Assembly (NCBI GenBank): GCA_903929845.1
Contig: CAIYWF010000091.1
Span: 1 to 5,596 of the forward strand
Reading direction: 5' to 3'
DNA length: 5,596 bases
Origin: an uncultured Chlorobiaceae bacterium
GTDB taxonomy: Bacteria; Bacteroidota; Chlorobiia; Chlorobiales; Chlorobiaceae
A program made the translations under genes and the position numbers. Of this stretch, positions 1 to 5,596 are shown one piece after another; position 1 is the stretch's first letter; each line of letters starts with the position of its first letter. The notes beneath the pieces are model-generated. The model made no database searches, had not been told where the DNA came from, and saw nothing but the letters and a program-made list of their open reading frames with translations.

Positions 1-199
1 AGTACAAGGCAGCCAATTGGGACTTTTTTGGTGTACTATGCGCTTGATATGGTTTTCTGTGGCAAAAATAAACGTAAAAAGGATGACCGAGGACTTTTTT
101 GCGTCCAGCTTCTCTGTTGTTAGTCCGACAGGCTGCTAGGGTGATAGATCAAAATGAAGAACGAAATATTTAATAAGTTGACAAAAGAGATTCTGGACC
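1..199. other. Upstream flank, no confirmed gene
   Basis: No complete gene is visible here. On the + strand all three frames are open from the left edge: one runs to a TAG at 121-123, one to a TAG at 137-139, and one to a TGA at 45-47. Any of these could be the tail of a gene that starts outside the window, and the sequence does not let me choose; the two longer tails are short and have unremarkable composition. The GT4 frame has a stop at 179-181, so that gene cannot extend upstream of its ATG at 200 except within the last 18 bases, which hold no other usual start codon. An 11-base direct repeat (GGACTTTTTTG) occurs at 20-30 and 91-101. I see no convincing terminator hairpin and no paired -35/-10 promoter. 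Confidence 0.4.
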
Positions 200-1357
200 A
201 TGCACATAGGTTTTGACATTTCGCAAACTGGTTCCGGTAAGGCTGGTTGTGGCTTTTTTGCTCATGCCATGATTCGTTCTATGCTCGAGCTGGCACCTGA
301 ACATCATTATTCATTGTTTCCAAGTTTTGGCTATTACTGGTTTGATGCAGCCATGTCTGCCACAAATCCCTATCCTGGGCAAAGTGTTGACTACGGCCCA
401 CGACATACGACATTGAATGAAGCCAGGCAATTCTGGACAGGGAGTGACATTGAACAATCTCTTGGCAATCTGGATATTGTACATGCCAATAATTTCTGGT
501 GTCCACTACAACTGGCAAAGAGCCGTCTTGTTTATACTTTTTATGATATGGGGTTTGTGGTTGAACCGTCCTGGACAACCGAAACCAATCGTCTCAACTG
601 TTTTGAAGGAGTTTATCGATCCTCTATCAAGGCTGATTGGGTGGTTGCTATTTCAGAAGCATCAAAGAATCATTACCTGCGTATATTTCCACATTTTCCG
701 GCCGATCGGATTCGTGTTGTTTATCCATGTTCCCGCTTTGATAATGCAGAGTCTACCGGGTTGCGGCCCAAGGCAATTTGCGATATTTCTGCCGGTTCTT
801 ACTGGTTGAACGTCGGGACTATAGAACCCAGGAAAAATCAGTATCTTCTTGCAAATTCCTATGCTCGCTATCTCCAGAAAGGAGGATCACCTATGCCGTT
901 GGTACTTGCAGGTGGCAATGGATGGTTGATGGATGGTTTCCAAAAACATTTGAGCGAACTTGGTGTCGTTGACCATATCATTATGACCGGCTATGTTTCG
1001 GATGAGGAGTTGATCTGGCTTTACAGAAATTGTTATGCTAATCTTTACCCGACATTGTTCGAAGGCTTTGGTCTTCCAGTGCTTGAAGGAATGCAGTTTG
1101 GAGCACCGACGATTGCTTCACAATCGACATCGATTCCAGAAGTGGCTGGTGATGCAGCCTTGCTGCTTGACCCGGAAGATGGTGATGCGTGGGCAGAGGC
1201 AATGTTTAACCTGAGTCATAATCCGGAAATTCGGACACAACTAAGCGCCACAGCACTTGAGCAGGCTGAAAAATTTAGTCGGAAGCATGGTGCGGCTTCA
1301 CTATTGCAACTTTACGAGGAAGCATTTGCTTCTCCAAAACGAAAAACAAGGGAATGA
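200..1357 (+). CDS. GT4 family glycosyltransferase
   Basis: This is a retaining GT-B glycosyltransferase of family GT4, 385 residues, about the usual length. It should act at the cytoplasmic face of the inner membrane, moving a sugar from a nucleotide donor to a lipid-linked glycan. The N-terminal Rossmann half opens with MHIGFDIS and carries a glycine-rich loop (residues 11-18). The C-terminal donor-binding half has VGTIEPRKN at 205-213, whose Arg211-Lys212 pair matches the family's donor-phosphate contacts, and the EX7E motif with Glu288 and Glu296 in FEGFGLPVLE. No signal peptide or membrane span is seen. The ATG at 200 is the only reasonable start because the frame is closed at 179; its ribosome site is weak (GAGA at 187-190). 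The stop overlaps the gmd start by 4 bases, and the neighbours make GDP-fucose, so a GDP-mannose, GDP-fucose or related donor is plausible. Donor, acceptor and linkage cannot be read from the sequence. Confidence 0.9.
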   Translation: MHIGFDISQTGSGKAGCGFFAHAMIRSMLELAPEHHYSLFPSFGYYWFDAAMSATNPYPGQSVDYGPRHTTLNEARQFWTGSDIEQSLGNLDIVHANNFWCPLQLAKSRLVYTFYDMGFVVEPSWTTETNRLNCFEGVYRSSIKADWVVAISEASKNHYLRIFPHFPADRIRVVYPCSRFDNAESTGLRPKAICDISAGSYWLNVGTIEPRKNQYLLANSYARYLQKGGSPMPLVLAGGNGWLMDGFQKHLSELGVVDHIIMTGYVSDEELIWLYRNCYANLYPTLFEGFGLPVLEGMQFGAPTIASQSTSIPEVAGDAALLLDPEDGDAWAEAMFNLSHNPEIRTQLSATALEQAEKFSRKHGAASLLQLYEEAFASPKRKTRE

Positions 1358-2436
1358 AAAAAGCATTAATTACTGGTGTTACCGGTCAGGATGGAGCTTA
1401 TCTGGCCGAACTGTTACTCAAAAAAGGATATGAAGTGCATGGTATCAAGCGGCGTTCGTCGCTTTTTAACACCGACAGAATTGATCATCTCTATCAGGAT
1501 CCTCATGCCATTAATCAGCGGTTTATTCTTCATCATGGGGATCTTACTGACTCCTCAAATCTGATTCGTATTATCCAGCAGGCACAGCCTGATGAAATCT
1601 ATAATCTTGCAGCCCAGAGCCATGTCGCGGTCTCTTTTGAGGAACCTGAATATACGGCAAACTCTGATGCACTTGGGCCACTTCGTATTCTCGAAGCGAT
1701 CAGGATTCTGGGACTTACACAAAAAACCTGTTTTTATCAGGCAAGTACTTCAGAACTTTATGGTCTTGTCCAGGAAGTTCCACAAAAAGAGAGCACACCA
1801 TTTTATCCTCGAAGCCCTTATGGAGTGGCCAAGCTTTATGCCTATTGGATTACCGTTAACTACCGTGAATCTTATGGCATCTATGCCTGTAACGGGATAT
1901 TATTCAATCATGAAAGCCCTGTTCGTGGAGAGACTTTTGTTACCCGCAAGATAACCCGCGCACTGGCACGTATAAAACTTGGTCTGCAGGAATCTCTTTA
2001 TCTTGGAAATCTTGACGCCTTGCGCGACTGGGGACATGCCAGGGATTATGTCGAAATGCAGTGGCTTATGCTTCAGCAGGAAAAACCTGAGGATTTTGTT
2101 ATTGCCACCGGGGTGCAGTATAGTGTTCGTCAGTTTATTGATGCTGCAGCTCTTGAAATCGGGATGACTATTACATGGCAGGGAAGCGGGGTAGATGAGA
2201 AGGGTTACGATGCTAACGGAAAGTGCATTGTTGCTGTTGACCCCCGATATTTTCGTCCTGCAGAAGTTGCTTCTTTGCTGGGTGATGCAACGAAGGCAAA
2301 AGAAAAACTCGGATGGGTACCAAAAATCAGTTTCAACGAACTGGTTTCAGAGATGATGCGTGAAGATTTGAGGTCAGCCGAGCGGGATGAACTGGTTAAG
2401 AAACATGGCTATAACACCTATAATTATAATGAATAA
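1354..2436 (+). CDS. gmd: GDP-mannose 4,6-dehydratase
   Basis: Gmd converts GDP-D-mannose to GDP-4-keto-6-deoxy-D-mannose with a bound NADP(H), the first step towards GDP-L-fucose and other GDP-6-deoxysugars; it is a cytosolic extended short-chain dehydrogenase/reductase. At 360 residues it is close to the long Gmd type (E. coli Gmd is about 373). The N-terminal cofactor loop is TGVTGQDGAYL with Gly8, Gly11 and Gly14, followed by the NADP-type Arg33-Arg34. The active site is complete: Thr132 and Glu134 in QASTSELYG, and Tyr156 and Lys160 in SPYGVAK. Substrate-binding landmarks NHESP (185-189), FVTRKI (195-200) and LRDWG (223-227) are present. The start is ATGA, sharing 4 bases with the GT4 stop; AAGGGA directly abuts the ATG and is too close to act as a normal ribosome site, so translational coupling is likely. 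The C-terminal HGYNTYNYNE tail is coded over the start region of fcl. Confidence 0.97.
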   Translation: MKKALITGVTGQDGAYLAELLLKKGYEVHGIKRRSSLFNTDRIDHLYQDPHAINQRFILHHGDLTDSSNLIRIIQQAQPDEIYNLAAQSHVAVSFEEPEYTANSDALGPLRILEAIRILGLTQKTCFYQASTSELYGLVQEVPQKESTPFYPRSPYGVAKLYAYWITVNYRESYGIYACNGILFNHESPVRGETFVTRKITRALARIKLGLQESLYLGNLDALRDWGHARDYVEMQWLMLQQEKPEDFVIATGVQYSVRQFIDAAALEIGMTITWQGSGVDEKGYDANGKCIVAVDPRYFRPAEVASLLGDATKAKEKLGWVPKISFNELVSEMMREDLRSAERDELVKKHGYNTYNYNE

Positions 2437-3361
2437 AGAGAGTAAACTGTATATCGCAGGCCACCGGGGGATGGTGGGTTCAGCTCTTTATCGGCAGCTT
2501 CTTGCGAAAGGCTACCGGAACCTGCTTGTTCGAAGCCGTCAGGAGCTTGATTTGACTGATCAGAGGGCGGTGCACGAATTTCTCAGAGAGGAAAAACCTG
2601 ACTATGTATTTATGGCAGCGGCGAGGGTCGGTGGTATTTATGCCAACAATACCTTTCGGGCTGATTTTATCTATGAGAATTTGATCATTGAAGCGAATAT
2701 CATCCATGGTGCATGGAAGGCTGGTGTGAATCGGTTGCTTTTTCTTGGTTCAAGCTGTATTTATCCGCGCGATTGTCCCCAGCCCATCAAAGAGGAGTAT
2801 CTCTTGACTGGCCCGCTGGAACAGACTAATGAACCGTATGCCATTTCAAAAATCGCAGGGATTAAGCTCTGCGAAAGCTATAACCGACAATACGGCAGTA
2901 GCTATGTGTCGGTAATGCCTACCAATCTTTATGGTCAGAACGATACGTATGACCCGCTTGACAGTCATGTGGTTCCTGCCTTGATTCAAAAGACTCATGA
3001 GGCCAGGCTGCGTGGAGATAAAACGCTTGTAGTCTGGGGCACAGGGAAGCCAAGGCGAGAATTTCTCTATGTGGACGATCTGGCCAGGGCTTGTATTCTT
3101 CTGATGGAAAAGATGGTCCCGGATGGGGTGTTTAACGTTGGTGCTGGCAGCGATGTAACCATACAGGAACTGGCAGAAACTATAATGGAGGTGGTGGGCT
3201 TCCAGGGAACGGTTTCCTTCGATGTATCAAAGCCTGACGGCACTCCACGAAAACTGCTCGATGTCAGTAAAATGAAGGAACTCGGGTGGGAGGCAACGAT
3301 CGGGCTTCCTGAGGGGATTGAGATGGCTTATCAAGATTTTCTTGCAAAAGCTTGTAACTGA
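2429..3361 (+). CDS. fcl: GDP-L-fucose synthase
   Basis: Fcl (also called WcaG) is the bifunctional 3,5-epimerase and NADPH-dependent 4-reductase that turns GDP-4-keto-6-deoxy-D-mannose into GDP-L-fucose. From the ATG at 2429 it has 310 residues, matching the family length of roughly 310-320. The N-terminal cofactor loop is AGHRGMVGSA (Gly11, Gly14, Gly17). The catalytic set is complete: Ser108 and Cys110 in LGSSCIYP, Tyr137 and Lys141 in PYAISK, and His180 in DSHVVP. These sit one residue later than Ser107, Cys109, Tyr136, Lys140 and His179 of E. coli Fcl. In-frame ATGs at 2387 and 2405 would add 14 or 8 residues that the family does not have, so 2429 is preferred. It overlaps the gmd stop by 8 bases and lacks a clear ribosome site, suggesting coupling to gmd translation. 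Its place directly after gmd is the standard GDP-fucose arrangement. Confidence 0.95.
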   Translation: MNKESKLYIAGHRGMVGSALYRQLLAKGYRNLLVRSRQELDLTDQRAVHEFLREEKPDYVFMAAARVGGIYANNTFRADFIYENLIIEANIIHGAWKAGVNRLLFLGSSCIYPRDCPQPIKEEYLLTGPLEQTNEPYAISKIAGIKLCESYNRQYGSSYVSVMPTNLYGQNDTYDPLDSHVVPALIQKTHEARLRGDKTLVVWGTGKPRREFLYVDDLARACILLMEKMVPDGVFNVGAGSDVTIQELAETIMEVVGFQGTVSFDVSKPDGTPRKLLDVSKMKELGWEATIGLPEGIEMAYQDFLAKACN

Positions 3362-3385
3362 ACATTGCTTTGCGGTACGGGAAGA

Positions 3386-3392
3386 GGAAGAG
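3386..3392 (+). promoter_or_regulatory. Possible ribosome binding site for the second dehydratase
   Basis: GGAAGAG, within a purine-rich run at 3381-3392, lies 7 bases before a TTG at 3400 that is in frame with the second dehydratase. This is the best ribosome-site-like sequence for that gene. The alternative ATG at 3421 has only a weak GGA at 3411-3413. The site therefore favours TTG on spacing, while family alignment of the protein's N-terminus favours ATG. Confidence 0.35.
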
Positions 3393-3420
3393 ATAACATT
3401 TGAGACATTCTGGAATCATC

Positions 3421-4380
3421 ATGAGAGCATTGATATGTGGCATTTCAGGGCAGGATGGAGCATATCTTGCTCAGCTTTTACTGGAAAAGGGATATGATGT
3501 TGTAGGGAGTTCGCGGGATGCCCAGATCTGCAATTTCAATAACCTTGTTCGTCTCGGCATCAGGCAAAAGGTACAACTTGAGTCTATTGCGTTAAACGAT
3601 TTCCGAAGCGTACTTCAGGTGGTTCATAGAACAAAGCCTGATGAAATCTATAATCTTGCCGGGCAGAGCTCGGTTGCGCTTTCATTTGAACAACCAGTGG
3701 AAACACTCGAAAGCATTATGTCGGCAACCATCAATCTGATGGAGGTGATCCGTTTCCTTGGTCGTCCCATTCGCTTCTATAATGCAGGGTCTGGCGAGTG
3801 CTTCGGAGATACCTTGGGAAATGCAGCAGATGAAGAGACTCCATTTCGTCCGAGAAGTCCCTATGCAGTGGCAAAAGCTGCGGCATTTTGGCAGGTGGCC
3901 AATTATCGGGAGGCTTACGGATTATTTGCCTGTACAGGGATTTTGTTTAACCATGAATCACCATTACGCCCTGAGCGGTTTGTTACGCGGAAAATTATTG
4001 CAGCAGCATGCCGTATTGCTGCAGGGAGCGGGGAACGGCTTCGATTGGGAAACACAACTATTCAGCGTGACTGGGGTTGGGCTCCCGAATATGTTGATGC
4101 GATGTGGCGGATGTTGCAGCAGGAGAGTGCTGCGGATTTTGTGATAGCAACAGGAAAAAGCCATTCGTTAGCCGATTTCGCGGAGATATCGTTTCGTTAT
4201 TTCGGTCTTGATTGGCAGGAGTATACTGATATTGACGCATCGATATTTCGTCCGACAGATATTGCATACGGTAGCGGTGATGCACGCAAAGCCCTTCGCA
4301 TGTCAGGATGGAGCGCTAAGACGGACATGTCGGGAGTGATTGAAAAAATGATTGCTGAAGAGCTGAAGAGTTACAGGTGA
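3421..4380 (+). CDS. GDP-mannose 4,6-dehydratase family paralog
   Basis: This second dehydratase of the GMD family has 319 residues from the ATG at 3421, close to short GMDs such as the roughly 323-residue Pseudomonas aeruginosa enzyme. The cofactor loop is CGISGQDGAYL (Gly7, Gly10, Gly13). It keeps PDEIYNLAGQSS (73-84), the catalytic Tyr148 and Lys152 in SPYAVAK, NHESP (177-181), FVTRKI (187-192) and QRDWG (215-219). The usual STSE stretch is GSGE here, so Ser124 takes the place of the catalytic Thr beside Glu126, a conservative but real difference. The Arg-Arg cofactor pair is reduced to one Arg (Arg32, in GSSRDAQ). These features put it in a separate branch, not a recent copy of the neighbouring gmd. 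It may make GDP-4-keto-6-deoxymannose as well, or serve another GDP-6-deoxysugar; a GDP-6-deoxymannose reductase is less likely because the GMD landmarks are intact. A TTG start at 3400 (326 residues) is possible and has the better ribosome site. Confidence 0.85.
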   Translation: MRALICGISGQDGAYLAQLLLEKGYDVVGSSRDAQICNFNNLVRLGIRQKVQLESIALNDFRSVLQVVHRTKPDEIYNLAGQSSVALSFEQPVETLESIMSATINLMEVIRFLGRPIRFYNAGSGECFGDTLGNAADEETPFRPRSPYAVAKAAAFWQVANYREAYGLFACTGILFNHESPLRPERFVTRKIIAAACRIAAGSGERLRLGNTTIQRDWGWAPEYVDAMWRMLQQESAADFVIATGKSHSLADFAEISFRYFGLDWQEYTDIDASIFRPTDIAYGSGDARKALRMSGWSAKTDMSGVIEKMIAEELKSYR

Positions 4381-4441
4381 TTTAGTTCTTCTACAACCAT
4401 TTTCATCTCCGTTTAGCTTTTATCAGGTATCCTCAACGGCT

Positions 4442-5380
4442 GTGCAGAGGCTCAAGAACAAAATTTATGAACGAATGAACTTTTTTACCAAAATAACTCT
4501 AAAGGCGACTGATCGGGACTTGTATCACAAAAAAAAGCTTGAAGAACAGAATCAACAATTTTTAAATAAAGCAAATGCCAGTCAGGTTAACTTTAATATT
4601 AATGCCAAGCCATATTATTCCTTCAAGCACAGCGGAAATTCAGGAGATCTTATTTATTCCTTACCGGCAGTATATGCGTTAGCAGAAAATTCATCGATCG
4701 AATTATATCTTAATCTTGATCAAAAAATGAATTATAACATAGAACGAGGGAAGCATCCATTAAATGGTGTGATGCTTAATGAGAAAATGTTTTTAATGCT
4801 GCAACCATTATTACTGTTTCAACAACAAATAAAGACTTGTAATATATATCATAACGAATCTATAGACTACGATCTCGACATTTTTCGAAAATCTGCTTTC
4901 AACACAAATTCAGGTAGTATAGCGAGATGGTATTTTTTACATTTTGCAGTCAACGCAGATTTGGGCAAATCCTGGCTTCAAGTAAACGCAAATAGCTCTT
5001 TTAACGATTACATTGTGATTGCTCGAAGTTTAGGCTATCACTCCCCAGGCATTGATTATTCTTTTTTATCAAAATACAAGAAATTGATATTTGTGGGTGT
5101 GCCAGAAGAATTCGAAGAAATGAGACTTGTATTACCAACACTCGAATATCAAAGTGTTTCAAATTTTCTTGAATTGGCAGAGATTATTGCTGGGGGTAAA
5201 TTTTTTATCGGAAATCAATCATTTCCATTCTCCATAGCTGAAGCGCTTAAGGCGAGACGTATACTTGAAGTATATTATGTTTGTCCAAATGTAATTGTTG
5301 AAGGGATCAATGGCTACGACTTTTGCTTCCAGCCACAATTTGAAAAAGTAGTTGAAAAACTATATCGGTTATCAGAATAA
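4442..5380 (+). CDS. Putative GT9/heptosyltransferase-like protein
   Basis: I do not recognise this 312-residue protein with certainty. Two stretches suggest a GT-B glycosyltransferase distantly like family GT9 (ADP-heptose:LPS heptosyltransferases). HSGNSGDLIYSLPAVYAL (63-80) resembles the GDxxxxxPA motif of the N-terminal domain, and the segment at 254-277 (FFIGNQSFPFSIAEALKAR, then RILEV) resembles the GNDSGxxHLAAALG donor-site motif, with Asn258, Gln259 and Ser260 in place of N-D-S. KKLIFVGVPEEFEEM (213-227) fits the strand and loop before that site. Residues 1-50 are rich in Lys, Asn and Gln and carry no recognisable domain. No signal peptide or membrane span is evident. The start is uncertain: GTG at 4442, or ATG at 4475 giving 301 residues; neither has a good ribosome site. 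The gene is much more AT-rich than its neighbours (14 G/C of 60 at 4681-4740 against 34 of 60 at 3841-3900), which suggests separate acquisition. Context favours a role in glycan assembly. Confidence 0.7.
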   Translation: MQRLKNKIYERMNFFTKITLKATDRDLYHKKKLEEQNQQFLNKANASQVNFNINAKPYYSFKHSGNSGDLIYSLPAVYALAENSSIELYLNLDQKMNYNIERGKHPLNGVMLNEKMFLMLQPLLLFQQQIKTCNIYHNESIDYDLDIFRKSAFNTNSGSIARWYFLHFAVNADLGKSWLQVNANSSFNDYIVIARSLGYHSPGIDYSFLSKYKKLIFVGVPEEFEEMRLVLPTLEYQSVSNFLELAEIIAGGKFFIGNQSFPFSIAEALKARRILEVYYVCPNVIVEGINGYDFCFQPQFEKVVEKLYRLSE

Positions 5381-5440
5381 TATCATTTTCAGTTTCCCGA
5401 AGTTTGTATTGCCGGAATGAATTAAGGGCACCTCTATTTA

Positions 5441-5596
5441 GTGTGTCGTAGATAAGCAGTACAAGTGCTGAGGGTCTGGCCCCTCGCACTCGGCTTGCAG
5501 GAGCAGGGTGCAAACCACCGTATGCGGCTGTTGTCAAAATCTATGGTCGTGAGCGATACGGAAAAGGCATCTTCAAGATGTCAGGTGTGAGCCAAG
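5441..5596 (+). ncRNA. Group II intron 5' end (domain I), partial
   Basis: From 5441 the sequence looks like a structured RNA. It begins GTGTG, matching the GUGYG 5' end of group II introns. Paired elements follow. A hairpin at 5464-5490 has AGTGC with GCACT and GAGGG (5470-5474) with CCCTC (5481-5485), interrupted by one bulged T and closed by a 6-base loop. A longer-range pairing joins CCGTAT (5518-5523) to ATACGG (5556-5561). A hairpin at 5566-5582 pairs GGCATC with GATGTC, including one G-T pair. The overall style, with short stems and purine-rich joiners such as CAGGTGTGAGCC near the edge, resembles domain I of bacterial group II introns as I remember them. The intron-encoded reverse transcriptase and domains II-VI would lie beyond the window. 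The exact 5' boundary rests on GTGTG alone. A different structured RNA cannot be ruled out. Confidence 0.5.
5464..5490 (+). repeat. Strong inverted repeat (RNA hairpin)
   Basis: The left arm AGTGC-T-GAGGG and the right arm CCCTC-GCACT form ten Watson-Crick pairs with a single bulged T at 5469 and the loop TCTGGC at 5475-5480. This is the strongest local hairpin I found in the window. No T-run follows it, so it is not a Rho-independent terminator. It most likely belongs to domain I of the putative group II intron. Confidence 0.7.

Noticed and set aside
20..101. Direct repeat GGACTTTTTTG at 20-30 and 91-101
   Set aside because: It has only two copies, is low in complexity because of the T-run, and shows no further copies or symmetric flanks to suggest an operator or attachment site.
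178..183. TTGACA, a perfect -35-like hexamer just before the GT4 gene
   Set aside because: A 17-base spacer would put the -10 box at 201-206 inside the coding sequence (TGCACA), which is not -10-like and would leave the ATG at 200 untranscribed.
2387..2428. Upstream in-frame ATGs that would lengthen GDP-L-fucose synthase by up to 14 residues
   Set aside because: The added residues are unlike the family N-terminus and are coded over the conserved gmd tail. The Met at 2429 places the Rossmann strand as expected.
3400..3420. TTG start giving a seven-residue extension of the second dehydratase
   Set aside because: It is not excluded, because its ribosome site is better, but the family N-terminus begins at the Met at 3421, so ATG was kept as the main call.
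4381..4441. Possible terminator or promoter between the second dehydratase and the AT-rich gene
   Set aside because: No stable hairpin with a T-run and no well-spaced promoter pair could be seen in these 61 bases.
5426..5440. GGGCACCTC-type sequence resembling the terminus of an insertion sequence
   Set aside because: No inverted partner is found in the window, no transposase is visible and I could not match it to a named family. The following sequence fits a structured RNA better.
5307..5537. Minus-strand open frame of 76 codons across the end of the last gene and the intron-like region
   Set aside because: It runs through the strong hairpin and the 3' end of a plausible gene on the other strand, and its protein is low in complexity with no recognisable motif.

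Overview
This window is part of a bacterial surface-polysaccharide (O-antigen, capsule or exopolysaccharide) biosynthesis locus. All five intact genes lie on the + strand. The core is a GDP-mannose to GDP-6-deoxyhexose cassette: a complete GDP-mannose 4,6-dehydratase (gmd, 1354-2436), a complete GDP-L-fucose synthase (fcl, 2429-3361) and a second, clearly different GMD-family dehydratase (3421-4380). A GT4 glycosyltransferase (200-1357) precedes them. An AT-rich gene with GT9/heptosyltransferase-like motifs (4442-5380) follows.

The host is probably a Gram-negative bacterium of moderate GC content. Nothing here fixes the genus. A green sulfur bacterium or another sediment anaerobe would fit the protein style, but that is an impression and not evidence.

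Layout. Positions 1-199 hold no gene I can confirm; several frames are open from the left edge, so the tail of an upstream gene may end here. The GT4 gene and gmd overlap by 4 bases (ATGA), and gmd and fcl overlap by 8 bases if fcl starts at its family-typical Met. These three genes therefore look translationally coupled. The second dehydratase follows after about 60 bases (or 38 if it starts at an upstream TTG), and the AT-rich gene after another 61 bases. From about 5441 to the right edge the sequence stops looking like coding DNA and becomes rich in RNA-like paired elements. It begins with GTGTG, and I read it as the 5' end of a group II intron (ribozyme domain I) cut off by the window edge.

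How the genes work together. Gmd converts GDP-D-mannose to GDP-4-keto-6-deoxy-D-mannose, and Fcl epimerises and reduces that to GDP-L-fucose. The second dehydratase may duplicate the first step or feed another GDP-6-deoxysugar branch. The GT4 enzyme, and possibly the last gene, would transfer sugars to a growing lipid-linked glycan.

I found no strong case for a wholly new system. The most useful leads are the divergent dehydratase paralog, the compositionally foreign terminal gene and the truncated group II intron.
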